A DNA stretch of 64,000 bases from Vibrio furnissii CIP 102972 (GCF_000176175.1 NZ_ACZP01000014.1:496001-560000); one strand, 5' to 3'. Shown: positions 52,264 through 61,508, counted from the first letter of the stretch. Made by a program: numbers and translations. Notes: generated from the letters alone by a model not told the origin.

Positions 52264-53553
52264 ATGAATCCAACGATTGCTGCCACCGGTGGCTGGCTGC
52301 TGATGGCGAGCCTTTTCCTTTCGCTGAGCGCCCAACTGACTGATCACATCGCCGGCTTTTGGGCTGGCATTCCGATTTGGATCGCCGCAGGCTTATTCCT
52401 ACCCGCCGTCAAACCGGCGCAGAAAAAACAGATTCTGCTGCTATTTGGCGTGGGCACCGCGGGGCTGATTTATGGCCTACTGAATGGCAGCGACAGTCAC
52501 TACCTACTCAAAGCCATCGAAGCCAACCAAAACGTGGTCACCATGCTGATTGGGGTCGGTTTTCTGCGCATTTTCGCCATGGAGAGTGTGCGTACCGGAG
52601 AGCAACTGCCGCAAGGTCAATCCGCGTTGGTGCGCACGCTGTTTGGCGCGCATTTGTTTGGCGCGGTACTGAATATGTCGTCGGTGATCATCGTTGGCGA
52701 CAAATTGTCCTCGAAAGACAAACTCACCACCACGCAAGGCTTGGTGTTACTGCGCGCGTTTGCCACGTGCGCGTTTTGGTCACCATTTTTCGCTTCGATG
52801 GGGTTAACCCTCATCAGTGCGCCGGGCACGCAACTGGGCACATTGGTGTTATACGGCTTGCCGGTGAGCTTGGTGGCGCTGTCACTCAGCGCATGGCAGA
52901 TCACCCGCCGCTCGGATGCCGAGCAGATGAACGGCTACCCGATTTCGTTTTCGTCGCTGTGGATGCCGGGGCTGCTGGCGCTGGTGGTGATGTCCGGTCA
53001 CACGCTGTATCCACACATCAGCGTGTTGTCCTTGGTGACGCTCACCGCGATTGTGTTTACAGGCAGTTGGTTGCTGCTAAAAAAAGGCAAATTAGGGCTC
53101 TACAGCGCGCGCAATCACATTACCTCCGGCGTGGCGGGTTCGGCCGGAGAAGTTGTGCTGTTTGCTGCCGCAGCCATGCTGGCAGCAGGCGTAGCGTCGG
53201 CACTGGCAGCAACGCAGATTCAGCTTGCGCCCACTCAGTTCGGCGCGCTGGAAGCCAGCCTCACTTTGGTGGTATTGGCACTGCTCGCCCTCAGCGGCAT
53301 GCATCCGGTCACCAGCGTGGTGCTGGCAGGGAGTGTACTCTCGCCGACCGTCAGCGATCCGGATTTACTCGGCATGACCCTGCTGATGGGCTGGTCGCTG
53401 GGCATTACGCTGTCGCCATTTTCTGGCGTTCAACTCAGTATTCAATCGCGCTACGACATCAGCGCGAAAGCGTTGCTGCATGCCAACTGGCGCTACATTG
53501 GGGTGATGTATCTGGTGTGTAGCGGCGTGTTGTGGTTCTACACGCACGGTTGA
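52264..53553 (+). CDS. Unrecognised polytopic inner-membrane protein
   Basis: A 429-residue protein with about eleven to twelve hydrophobic segments (for example MLIGVGFLRIFAM, LGTLVLYGLPVSLVALSLSA, LLALVVMSGHTLYP, VVLFAAAAMLAAGVASALAA). Repeated features GFWAGIPIWIAAGL, FWSPFFASMGLTLISAPGTQ and GWSLGITLSPFSGVQLSIQ resemble re-entrant loops of ion-transporter-superfamily carriers (DctM/ArsB/CitM type), but no signature is exact. ATG 52264 was chosen over an upstream extension to 52165 that encodes Arg/His-rich non-membrane sequence; no good ribosome-binding site. Same direction as nrtR, 143 bases downstream. Confidence 0.75.
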   Translation: MNPTIAATGGWLLMASLFLSLSAQLTDHIAGFWAGIPIWIAAGLFLPAVKPAQKKQILLLFGVGTAGLIYGLLNGSDSHYLLKAIEANQNVVTMLIGVGFLRIFAMESVRTGEQLPQGQSALVRTLFGAHLFGAVLNMSSVIIVGDKLSSKDKLTTTQGLVLLRAFATCAFWSPFFASMGLTLISAPGTQLGTLVLYGLPVSLVALSLSAWQITRRSDAEQMNGYPISFSSLWMPGLLALVVMSGHTLYPHISVLSLVTLTAIVFTGSWLLLKKGKLGLYSARNHITSGVAGSAGEVVLFAAAAMLAAGVASALAATQIQLAPTQFGALEASLTLVVLALLALSGMHPVTSVVLAGSVLSPTVSDPDLLGMTLLMGWSLGITLSPFSGVQLSIQSRYDISAKALLHANWRYIGVMYLVCSGVLWFYTHG

Positions 53554-53587
53554 TGCCCCACTATCGATGGTGAGGGTTGAATCAAAA

Positions 53588-53611
53588 AATCCCCGCCAAA
53601 TGGCGGGGATT
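53588..53611. terminator. Bidirectional terminator between the membrane-protein gene and hlyA
   Basis: Stem AATCCCCGCC-AAAT-GGCGGGGATT. On the minus strand, T-rich sequence follows (hlyA end); on the plus strand TGTT follows. Confidence 0.9.
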
Positions 53612-53644
53612 GTTCATTCCGAATCGACTGAGTTCAGTTCTCAG

Positions 53645-55867
53645 TTAATTCAGTTCCAGTTGCAGCCCTTTGACCAACCAGTTGTCGGCCCAAATTTTAA
53701 CCGCCGTGATGGACTGGCCTGCCGGCACATCAAAACGATCCTCATGCAGATGGGTGCCGTACTGTTTTGACCCAAGCGTCTGCACGCTGCCGTCAAGATA
53801 CGTCAACGTCAGCGCCAGCAGTTGCTGTCCGCCGTAGTTAAAATCGCCTGAAGTCGCGACCACCGATTGCACTTGGCGCAAATCCACTTGGCTCAGCGAG
53901 CCGCCGCTGCCACCGACCATCAACCCTTCTGCGGTACCGAGCGCATCGATCGCCGCTCCCGAGCGCACAAACAGGGTGCCTTCCGCACTCAACGGTTGTG
54001 CGTTAAGCTGCCCCACCGCCAGCCCCAATACCGGCGAGGTTTGCTGCTGGTTAAATACATCAGTGTAGGCGGTGATGGTGCGCAGGCTGACGCTGTCACT
54101 GGCGGAAGCATACAAGCCCAGTGCACCCGTTGCCGTATCGTGCCCCAGCGTTTCGCCACTGTAGACGTTGGTCAGCGCGTCACTGCCCTCTTGCCACTCC
54201 CAGCGTTGGCTGAGACTCTGATTACATGCTTGCAGCGCATCCAACGCATTGCCGTCCAGACAACGTTTGGTGTCGAGCGCACTCACATAACGGCCCAGTT
54301 GATCGTAGATGAACGATTGACTTGCGATTTGGTTGTCACACGTGCTGGCCGTCAGCGTGCCGTCAGCTTGCACCGTGACGCAACGATCATTAAAGCTGGC
54401 CAATTGCAGATTCACCGGGCGACCCCCGGTAAATACCGGATGATCCCAGTCGACGGTAAAACTGGCGGATTTGGTCACGCGGCGACGCGGTGTGTCTTCA
54501 AAACCGTGATACGACTGATGCGCGCCGACGACATAGTAGTGTTTGTACGCGCCATTGTAGATCGGGCGAATATTGACTGAAGAATCAATCACAAACTCGG
54601 TCGAACCACTCTCGCTTGGTGACGCTTTGTAAATCACGTCCATTTTTGGCACGAAGCTGGCGTAGCCGATCGGATTGATGCGGTTCACATCCAGCGGATA
54701 GGTATTGACCCACAACGCATCGGTGGAGCGGTTCAGCAGCGATTCCGCAGTAGCATACTGCTGGCGCGCCCAACTAAAGCTAATGTTCTGCGCATTTTTA
54801 GTGGCGCGTTCAATACGGTAATCCTGCGTATTGAACGTTAGCCAGCGGCTCTGCGAGTAACTCGCGCGCGCTTCGAGCTTGCCTTTCGGCCCTTTGCTGT
54901 CGGCTTCCACGCCGCCCGACACGCCCAGCTCAAACCCAGACACTTCTTTGCGCTCAAAATTGGCGTTGACGTTGCTGGCCGGAAACGTTTTGAGAACTTG
55001 CGCTTTGTTGTTGGAGGCATTGAAGGCGAAGCGATAATCCTGCGCAATCGCATCGGTCGACCATTCGCGGAAATAGGCATCCAACGTCACGTAATCGGCG
55101 CCGAACTGGCGGTAACTCAGTTGATCGTTGAGATGAATGCCCGCGCCCGTGCTGTCATCATCCAAACTGATGCGAACAATTTTCGCATCCGGTGTCGCCG
55201 AGCCGACAATGCCATATTGCAGTGAACGTTCCAGATTAACGCGATAAATCAGGGAGATGTTGGCATCGTGACAGAATGAGCGGCGCCCTTTGTCACTCTT
55301 CCATAACCAAGAATTATCAAAGGTACACTCTTCGTCGCTGATCGCGCGGTTGACGTTAATATAGAACGCCACATGCGGCAGTGTATTGGTTTCACCACCA
55401 CTGACGCGCTGGCTATCCGACAGTGAGCGGCGTACTCGCTTGGCGGCCGGCGCTTCCAGCAAAGCAGGGTTGACGTCATCCGCCGCATCAAACGGCGTAA
55501 ACAGCAGTTCCCCTTTATGTTCGGTCACCAAGACGAACCGGCTCGCAAAGCTCATGCCATATTGCTGACGAAACAGCGCCTGCATCACTGCGCGCTCTTC
55601 GTTATTTTCGATCTGGCTGAAATCCATCAAAATACGTTGTTTCTCTTGCACAACGAATTGACGCAATTGTGCCAGAGTTGGCATATCGGAATCGTTTTCC
55701 TGCCAATATTGCGCGTTGAAATAATTAATCTGACTCGAATCAGAAACCTGACTCAAAATAGAAACGGCTTCGCCAACCGGATCATGGATATCGGCCAACG
55801 CATCGCCACTTGTTGAAAGTGAACATAATACCAACGTAGTTGCTGCATAAGAATTTAGTTTTCGCAT
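53645..55867 (-). CDS. hlyA: HlyA-type pore-forming haemolysin (Vibrio cholerae cytolysin family)
   Basis: A 740-residue secreted toxin, one residue off V. cholerae HlyA and closely colinear. Signal peptide to about residue 25, then a pro-domain to about 150 ending near AAKRVRRSLSDSQ where proteases activate it. The beta-pore cytolysin domain includes NRAISDEECTFDNSWLWKSD, SLQYGIVGSATPDAKIVRIS and DVIYKASPSESGSTEF. A beta-trefoil lectin domain lies near 475-600 (NRCLDG-like KRCLDGNALDALQACNQS, QRWEWQ), and a beta-prism lectin at the C-terminus. Heptamers form anion-permeable pores in host membranes. Known as VFH in V. fluvialis. Divergent from the lecithinase gene. Confidence 0.97.
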   Translation of the reverse strand: MRKLNSYAATTLVLCSLSTSGDALADIHDPVGEAVSILSQVSDSSQINYFNAQYWQENDSDMPTLAQLRQFVVQEKQRILMDFSQIENNEERAVMQALFRQQYGMSFASRFVLVTEHKGELLFTPFDAADDVNPALLEAPAAKRVRRSLSDSQRVSGGETNTLPHVAFYINVNRAISDEECTFDNSWLWKSDKGRRSFCHDANISLIYRVNLERSLQYGIVGSATPDAKIVRISLDDDSTGAGIHLNDQLSYRQFGADYVTLDAYFREWSTDAIAQDYRFAFNASNNKAQVLKTFPASNVNANFERKEVSGFELGVSGGVEADSKGPKGKLEARASYSQSRWLTFNTQDYRIERATKNAQNISFSWARQQYATAESLLNRSTDALWVNTYPLDVNRINPIGYASFVPKMDVIYKASPSESGSTEFVIDSSVNIRPIYNGAYKHYYVVGAHQSYHGFEDTPRRRVTKSASFTVDWDHPVFTGGRPVNLQLASFNDRCVTVQADGTLTASTCDNQIASQSFIYDQLGRYVSALDTKRCLDGNALDALQACNQSLSQRWEWQEGSDALTNVYSGETLGHDTATGALGLYASASDSVSLRTITAYTDVFNQQQTSPVLGLAVGQLNAQPLSAEGTLFVRSGAAIDALGTAEGLMVGGSGGSLSQVDLRQVQSVVATSGDFNYGGQQLLALTLTYLDGSVQTLGSKQYGTHLHEDRFDVPAGQSITAVKIWADNWLVKGLQLELN

Positions 55868-56526
55868 AGGTGCCCTTTATTATTTTCATTCTACTTCACG
55901 TAATCACGTCAAATAGAATGGTTTATTATTAATAGGCTTTCCCCTTGTCGACAGACAATAGGAAACCGCTCCAAGCCGCTCAGAATAGAGGGCTAGATTT
56001 TATTATTCAATTGGTTAGTAAACTGACTCGTTCAGTGAGTCAACGTGAGCGCCACAACCGCAGGAAGGCTGTTCAGGTCTACAAAGATGGGGTAAATCTG
56101 CTGACGCTCAAGTGATCAATATAAGGAAGTGCATTACAAATAAAGCTGATTCACAAAAAGCATCGCACAAGATCACGTTTTAAATTTGTTTTAAACAGAT
56201 TTCTTTAACATGGCGAATAAAAACACAAATAATTCATCAATATTTAATTTAGCGATCATTGTTTTATTATTTACTTATTTTACACACACTAATTTAGATA
56301 AGGCGAAATAACTCGCACTCATTTTATTATTGTTCATATTTTCTCATTGCATCCTTCAAATAAAAATAAACGTTGTTTTTTTGTCCGAATTTATTCATGC
56401 CGATGAACAAATGCACATTCAAGCATGATCTTCCTCCCAAGCACCACGCCTTATGCTTTCAATTGCATTAGTGGTGTGAATAGATATCACATTGAACACC
56501 TCCGACCAGAAGGTCAGTGGCTAACC
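55868..56526. promoter_or_regulatory. Long AT-rich divergent regulatory region, hlyA / tlh
   Basis: No supported gene. An inverted repeat TGACTC-N7-GAGTCA lies at 56024-56042 about 160 bases before hlyA, with ACTGA/TCAGT nested at 56022-56036. The region 56160-56400 is very AT-rich, suiting H-NS silencing and HlyU-type antisilencing known for vibrio toxin genes; that is inference. A TGTGA-N7-TCACA sequence near 56475 is one base too wide for a standard CRP site. Confidence 0.5.
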
Positions 56527-56575
56527 ATGGCTGATTCGGTCATCGGGTACACAGACCCGACGCTGAATCAGCCAT
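56527..56575 (+). repeat. Nested stem-loop in the tlh leader
   Basis: Outer arms ATGGCTGATTC (56527-56537) and GAATCAGCCAT (56565-56575) are perfect 11-base complements; inner arms TCGGGT (56543-56548) and ACCCGA (56555-56560) enclose ACACAG. It ends 27 bases before the tlh start codon and has no following T-run. A GACC-AGAA(A-rich)-GGTC hairpin lies just upstream at 56504-56515. Confidence 0.85.
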
Positions 56576-56602
56576 ACAACCAACACAATAAGAAGAGACA
56601 CG

Positions 56603-57859
56603 ATGACATTACAACACACTCTGCTGATTGCGAGCCTCAGCGCCATTGCGCCAGCGGTATTGGCAAACGACATCACCCCAGCACCGCTCATGGCGCCATC
56701 TGAAGCGGATTCGGCCCAGACGCTGGGCAGCCCAACGTACACCTATGTTCGCTGCTGGTATCGTCCGGCGGCGACGCACAACGATCCGTACACCACCTGG
56801 GAGTGGGCAAAGAACGCGGACGGCAGTGATTTCACCATTGATGGCTACTGGTGGTCCTCCGTGAGTTACAAAAATATGTTCTACACCGAGACTCAGCCCG
56901 ACACCATCCTGCAGCGCTGTGAAGAGACGCTGGGCCTCACCCACGATACTGCCGACATCACCTATGCCGCAGCCGACACCCGTTTTTCTTATAACCACAC
57001 CATCTGGAGCAACGATGTCGCCAACGCGCCAAGCAAAATCAATAAGGTGATCGCCTTTGGTGACAGCCTGTCGGACACCGGCAATATTTTTAACGCCTCA
57101 CAATGGCGCTTCCCGAATCCGAACTCTTGGTTTGTCGGCCACTTCTCAAACGGGTTTGTCTGGACCGAATATCTGGCGCAAGGTTTGGGGCTGCCCCTTT
57201 ACAACTGGGCCGTGGGCGGCGCGGCGGGACGCAATCAATACTGGGCGCTGACTGGCGTGAATGAGCAGGTCAGCTCGTACCTGACCTACATGGAAATGGC
57301 GCCGAATTACCGTGCGGAGAACACGCTATTTACGCTCGAATTCGGCCTGAATGATTTTATGAACTACGACCGTTCACTGGCCGACGTCAAAGCAGATTAC
57401 AGCTCGGCGCTGATTCGTTTAGTGGAAGCGGGGGCGAAAAATCTGGTGCTGTTGACCCTGCCAGATGCCACGCGCGCGCCGCAGTTCCAATATTCAACGC
57501 AGGAACACATCGACGAGGTGCGCGCCAAAGTGATTGGCATGAACGCGTTCATTCGTGAGCAGGCACGCTACTTCCAGATGCAGGGCATCAACATTTCGCT
57601 GTTTGACGCCTACACGCTGTTTGATCAGATGATCGCCGACCCAGCCGCGCATGGCTTTGATAATGCCAGCGCGCCGTGTCTTGATATTCAGCGCAGCTCT
57701 GCGGCGGATTATCTCTACACCCATGCGTTGGCTGCCGAGTGTGCCTCATCCGGTTCAGATCGCTTTGTGTTCTGGGATGTGACTCACCCCACCACGGCAA
57801 CGCATCGCTACATCGCCGACCACATTTTGGCGACTGGTGTTGCGCAGTTCCCGCGTTAA
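56603..57859 (+). CDS. tlh: Thermolabile haemolysin / lecithinase (GDSL phospholipase)
   Basis: A 418-residue secreted phospholipase of the TLH/VHA/Lec group, the exact typical length. Signal peptide residues 1-21 (ending AVLAN), an N-terminal domain of about 120 residues (TYVRCWYRPAATHNDPYTTW), then an SGNH/GDSL hydrolase: IAFGDSLSDTGN with Ser155, NWAVGGAAGRNQYW (Gly), LEFGLNDFMNYD (Asn) and FWDVTHPTTATHRYI (Asp and His). It cleaves phosphatidylcholine and lyses red cells. Pairing with hlyA matches lec-hlyA in V. cholerae. Confidence 0.96.
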   Translation: MTLQHTLLIASLSAIAPAVLANDITPAPLMAPSEADSAQTLGSPTYTYVRCWYRPAATHNDPYTTWEWAKNADGSDFTIDGYWWSSVSYKNMFYTETQPDTILQRCEETLGLTHDTADITYAAADTRFSYNHTIWSNDVANAPSKINKVIAFGDSLSDTGNIFNASQWRFPNPNSWFVGHFSNGFVWTEYLAQGLGLPLYNWAVGGAAGRNQYWALTGVNEQVSSYLTYMEMAPNYRAENTLFTLEFGLNDFMNYDRSLADVKADYSSALIRLVEAGAKNLVLLTLPDATRAPQFQYSTQEHIDEVRAKVIGMNAFIREQARYFQMQGINISLFDAYTLFDQMIADPAAHGFDNASAPCLDIQRSSAADYLYTHALAAECASSGSDRFVFWDVTHPTTATHRYIADHILATGVAQFPR

Positions 57860-57881
57860 GCGCGAGGGCATCAAACACGGA

Positions 57882-57924
57882 GCCATTCAACGCCAACGCG
57901 TTATCGCAGGGCTGAATGGCCCTT
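57882..57924 (+). terminator. Probable terminator after tlh
   Basis: Arms GCCATTCA (57882-57889) and TGAATGGC (57913-57920) with a 23-base loop that contains further pairing, followed by CCTTTT. It is weaker than the others in the window. Confidence 0.5.
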
Positions 57925-57972
57925 TTCTTGATGTGCCGGGAAACAGTGAAACATCCCAACGGAGCGCATAAA

Positions 57973-57996
57973 AAAAGGTCGCCTCAGCGACCTTTT
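57973..57996. terminator. Bidirectional terminator between tlh and yagU
   Basis: Stem AAAAGGTCGC-CTCA-GCGACCTTTT, ten base pairs with A- and T-rich ends. Serves yagU on the minus strand. Confidence 0.93.
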
Positions 57997-58011
57997 CAAT
58001 AACCTACGGAA

Positions 58012-58629
58012 TTAACGAGTTGCGGCCGTCAATGCCACTTCAGGATCCGGTTCACGCGTAATGCGGTTGCGTAGATCTCTACGAATGATTTCAATCGACC
58101 AGAACCAAACCAGGTGGCCAACGATTTCAGACACGTGTTCGTACCATGGCCATTCCATCACAGGCGGAGTCAAACCCAGCAGTGGGAAGGTGATCATGTG
58201 AACGCCAATTTGTGCCAATGCACCAGCAAACAGACCTTGCCACAATTTGATTTTCGGGAATTGTTCTGCAACCACGCAGTAACCCACCGCAAAAACGATT
58301 GAGAAGATAATGTGTGTGACACCAACCCAGTTAAAAATGTGGCCTGCAAAGGTATAAACGGCTTCGTTTGGATCAACAACACCAATCCAGTCGCGCAAGA
58401 AAACGTAAGGTGGATTGAGGAAATTACGTGAGCAGTCGATGTTTTCAGCCGCACGAATCAGTGATTCTGGCGAACAGGCCGCTTGGAAAATATCCACTGG
58501 ACTGCGCGGTGGAAGCGGAACTTCAGCACCCCATTTCACGAAAGCGGACACAACACCCGCGATTAAGCCAATAAAGGCAGCCAAGCCATAACGTCGACGT
58601 GACGGATCGGTTTGTTCAAATAAATTCAT
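58012..58629 (-). CDS. yagU: YagU-family inner-membrane protein (DUF1440)
   Basis: A 205-residue protein nearly identical in layout to E. coli Yag[71 protein letters not shown] and [19 protein letters not shown]. Three to four membrane segments. YagU has been linked to acid resistance in E. coli; its molecular role is unknown. The conservation with enterobacteria is strikingly high. Single gene with a terminator at its 3' end and about 170 AT-rich bases before it. Confidence 0.93.
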   Translation of the reverse strand: MNLFEQTDPSRRRYGLAAFIGLIAGVVSAFVKWGAEVPLPPRSPVDIFQAACSPESLIRAAENIDCSRNFLNPPYVFLRDWIGVVDPNEAVYTFAGHIFNWVGVTHIIFSIVFAVGYCVVAEQFPKIKLWQGLFAGALAQIGVHMITFPLLGLTPPVMEWPWYEHVSEIVGHLVWFWSIEIIRRDLRNRITREPDPEVALTAATR

Positions 58630-58805
58630 ATTTTTATTCCCATTAACAAACTGTTACATATAAAACAATGTGAACCATATCACCTAAATCAATAAAAGAA
58701 CACACATCTAAGTCAAAAAGTTGTGACAAAGTCGACTATTGTTGGTTATGTAAATAAATGGAATATTTCAAGAGATGAATAGATTCTTATGCGAGATTGA
58801 CCCGT

Positions 58806-58937
58806 TCACGAGCATCGCAAAGGGCGTATGTCATCGATGAACCCCGCCCAAAGCATCGAAAACGCCGCACCAAAGACACCGAATGCGGCTGCAAGAAATG
58901 TGATTTGAAAGGCATACAGGCTGATTAAAACGCCCAC
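58806..58937 (-). pseudogene. Possible remnant of a membrane-protein gene
   Basis: Within the otherwise gene-free stretch 58630-58963, the minus strand holds 43 codons beginning at a GTG (58937) that encode a hydrophobic stretch, VGVLISLYAFQITFLAAAFG then VFGAAFSMLWAGFIDD, resembling transporter helices. The local base composition is like coding DNA, unlike typical gaps here. No ribosome-binding site; it could be chance. The rest of the stretch (58630-58800) is AT-rich yagU promoter sequence. Confidence 0.25.
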
Positions 58938-58963
58938 ATGAAATCAGGTAAGCCAACGGTGCG

Positions 58964-59866
58964 TTACAACGCCGAAGGATTCGCCACCGACTTGCCTACC
59001 GATCCCACCGGTTTGCGCTGCGGATACAGCACCAGACCAATCCCCAATAAGAACGTGCTGCACGATACCCATTGCGCCATGGACAACTGTTCATCATACA
59101 GCGCGTACCCGCTCAGCAGCGCAAACACCGACACCAACAACGTCATGGGTGCCAATTGGCTCATCGGGTATTTCAACACCATCTTGTTCCACACCCAGTA
59201 ACCAAACACTGTCGTTGGGTAAGCCTGAAACAGCACCGACAGCCACGCATTGCTGTTCCATTGCTGATACGTGGTGCTCAACACCTCCCATCCGTTAATT
59301 CCCACGCTGAGCGCCACCAGCGGGAGCGGCGCAAATAGCATGCCCCAAATGTTGAACGCAAACGCAGAACGCGTGCCCGATGCGCGCACAATCACGCCAG
59401 CCAGCGGCCAACAGATCGCAGCGATCAGAATCAACACCACGCCAGCAAACGTGACATTGCCATTGGTGTACATGATCGACACCACCAATCCAGCCACCGA
59501 CACCACAATGCCTGCAGCCATGCGCGGAGAAATCACCTCTTTGTAAAGCAACACCCCCACTAGCACCGTAGTCAGTACATCCGTTTGCAGCAGCACCGAC
59601 GCCATGCCAGAGGACAAACCCCACGTGATGGCACACGACGCCATGCCCCAGATTCCGGTACCAAACACCACGCCATACGCCATCAAATAGCGCCACGGCA
59701 CCGTGGGTCTGCGCACAAAAAAGATGATGGGAAAAGTGGCGCAGAAAAAGCGCGCGGCAGCAATCAACAGCGGATCCATCTCGCTGACGCCCAGTTTGAT
59801 CATCGAAAAATTAAAGCCCCAGATGGCCATCACACTGATGATGAGCAGTAAATCTCGTCCCTGCAT
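58964..59866 (-). CDS. EamA/DMT-superfamily transporter
   Basis: A 300-residue ten-helix transporter (DLLLIISVMAIWGFNFSMIK; GVVLILIAAICWPLAGVIVR; TVFGYWVWNKMVLKYP). ATG 59866 has GAAGGAGAAC upstream; the longer frame to 59896 does not. Divergent from a MocR-type regulator with CAGTACA repeats between, so probably its target. The AICWPLAG form is like YdcZ/RhtA-type amino acid or amine exporters, but the substrate is open. Confidence 0.9.
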   Translation of the reverse strand: MQGRDLLLIISVMAIWGFNFSMIKLGVSEMDPLLIAAARFFCATFPIIFFVRRPTVPWRYLMAYGVVFGTGIWGMASCAITWGLSSGMASVLLQTDVLTTVLVGVLLYKEVISPRMAAGIVVSVAGLVVSIMYTNGNVTFAGVVLILIAAICWPLAGVIVRASGTRSAFAFNIWGMLFAPLPLVALSVGINGWEVLSTTYQQWNSNAWLSVLFQAYPTTVFGYWVWNKMVLKYPMSQLAPMTLLVSVFALLSGYALYDEQLSMAQWVSCSTFLLGIGLVLYPQRKPVGSVGKSVANPSAL

Positions 59867-59920
59867 GGGTGTTCTCCTTCCTGTTTTATAGAACACTCAG
59901 TCTCCCTTGCCGAACAAAAA

Positions 59921-59957
59921 CAGTACAGATACAATTTATTAAAATTTAACCAGTACA
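59921..59957. promoter_or_regulatory. CAGTACA direct repeats between EamA and MocR genes
   Basis: CAGTACA at 59921-59927 and again at 59951-59957, 30 bases (about three helical turns) apart in the same orientation, each near an ACAATTT. Direct repeats are typical of MocR-type regulators. The second copy is 14 bases from the MocR start codon. Confidence 0.55.
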
Positions 59958-59970
59958 ATTTGGTGACCGC

Positions 59971-61347
59971 ATGGCGCGATATAAACAACTGGCAGAGAAA
60001 TTCATTCACGATATTGAGGCGGGAAAGCTCAGCCCGGGCGATCGCATGTTGTCATTGCGCCAGTTTGCCAACCAGCAAGGGGTGAGCGTCTCAACGGCGG
60101 TGAGCTGTTATGCCGAACTCGAAGCGCAAGGCTGGTTGATTGCGCGCCCGCAAGCGGGGTTCTTTATTGCCGAGCAACACACCATCGCCCCCACGCCCAG
60201 TTGGCCCCCTTTTCGCAGCCAAGTGACCACGCCAACCACGATTCGTCACCGCACGCTCGCGCCTTGCGGCCCGCTGGGCACCTCACGTCTGCAATTGGAT
60301 AAAACAGCCCAACAAGCGCTGGATCGCAGCCTGCGCCGGGCGATGAAACGGGCCAGCCCTCAGCTCACCTACTACCCCGCACCACAAGGTGAACCCGCGC
60401 TACTCAATGCGCTGGCCCAGCATTTCACCCACAGCGGCTTTGCCCTCAACGGCGAAGAATTGGTGATCACGCACGGCTGTATGGATGGCGTCAAAACGGC
60501 GCTGATGGTGTGTACCCAACCCGGCGATACGGTCGCCATCAGCTCCCCCTGCTACAACGGTTTGCTCGATCTGCTGTCGCAGTTGTCGCTGCGCATCCTC
60601 GAAATTCCTTCGTTGGCAGAGGGCATTGACCTCGACCAATTTGAACAGCACCTGCAACGCGGGACGGTGCAAGCCGGGTTGTTCTGTACCACCCACATGA
60701 ATCCGCAAGGCATCACACTCTCCAGCCAACAAAAGCAACGCTTGGCACAACTCGCCAACCGCTATCGCATTCCGGTCATCGAAGATGATGTGTATTTGGA
60801 GCTGCCCCATCGTCATCAACCGCCATTGCCCGCGGCCTACTACGATGAAGGGGGGTACATGCTGTGGTGTGGCTCGGTATCGAAAACCTTGTCTCCCAGC
60901 TACCGGTTGGGTTGGTGTCGTCCGGGGCGTTACTTTCAGCCCTATCTCAAACGGGCACTGGGGGTGCCCACACTGGTTCAGTATGCGTTGGCCGATTTTA
61001 TTGAGTCAGGCGCTTACGCGAGCCATCTCAAACGAGTGCGCTATCAACTCAATCAACACAAAGCCTACTATCTCCAGTACTTGAGTGAGCATTTGCCGCC
61101 CGGCAGCACCATCACCCAACCGGATGGCGGCTTGGTGTTATGGATGCAAATCCCCGGCCTCGATGCCCAAGCGGTCGGCGATGCCGCTGAACAAATGCAG
61201 CTCGATATTCGCATTGGCCCTTGGTTTACTGAATCGGAGCGTTATCAGAATTGCTTGCGCATCAACATTGGTTTTGCGCCCACAACGGCGATTGAAGACC
61301 AACTGGCGCAGCTGATGCGCTTGATTGCTCAACACCAGACTGTTTAA
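59971..61347 (+). CDS. MocR-type regulator (GntR helix-turn-helix fused to PLP aminotransferase fold)
   Basis: A 458-residue MocR/PdxR-class protein. N-terminal GntR winged helix (KFIHDIEAGKLSPGDRMLSL; RQFANQQGVSVSTAVSCYAE), a linker, then a fold-type I aminotransferase domain (LTYYPAPQGEPALLNALAQH; THGCMDGVKTALMV) with the PLP lysine in GSVSKTLSPSYRLGW (Lys305). It senses a PLP-reactive amine or amino acid and probably controls the divergent EamA exporter. It is unlikely to be a true aminotransferase. Confidence 0.93.
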   Translation: MARYKQLAEKFIHDIEAGKLSPGDRMLSLRQFANQQGVSVSTAVSCYAELEAQGWLIARPQAGFFIAEQHTIAPTPSWPPFRSQVTTPTTIRHRTLAPCGPLGTSRLQLDKTAQQALDRSLRRAMKRASPQLTYYPAPQGEPALLNALAQHFTHSGFALNGEELVITHGCMDGVKTALMVCTQPGDTVAISSPCYNGLLDLLSQLSLRILEIPSLAEGIDLDQFEQHLQRGTVQAGLFCTTHMNPQGITLSSQQKQRLAQLANRYRIPVIEDDVYLELPHRHQPPLPAAYYDEGGYMLWCGSVSKTLSPSYRLGWCRPGRYFQPYLKRALGVPTLVQYALADFIESGAYASHLKRVRYQLNQHKAYYLQYLSEHLPPGSTITQPDGGLVLWMQIPGLDAQAVGDAAEQMQLDIRIGPWFTESERYQNCLRINIGFAPTTAIEDQLAQLMRLIAQHQTV

Positions 61348-61508
61348 AGGCAATGCCTGTCTTGCGATTAAGAATCTCGGTGCTCGGTTGGACAAAATAT
61401 AGACAGCGCAAAAAACAGCTTCTACACTTCTGGTGCCGTGAATAACGTGCTGAAAAACATAATAATAGCCCTGATGCCAGTTGGCTTAAATACCAAAGGA
61501 ACTGCTGT

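Noticed and set aside
52359..53522. 387-codon open frame on the plus strand inside the membrane-protein gene
   Set aside because: Arg/His-rich product in an alternative frame of the polytopic membrane-protein gene; a shadow frame in GC-rich DNA.
56474..56492. CRP-like TGTGA/TCACA site upstream of tlh
   Set aside because: The spacer is seven bases, not six, so it does not meet the CRP consensus.
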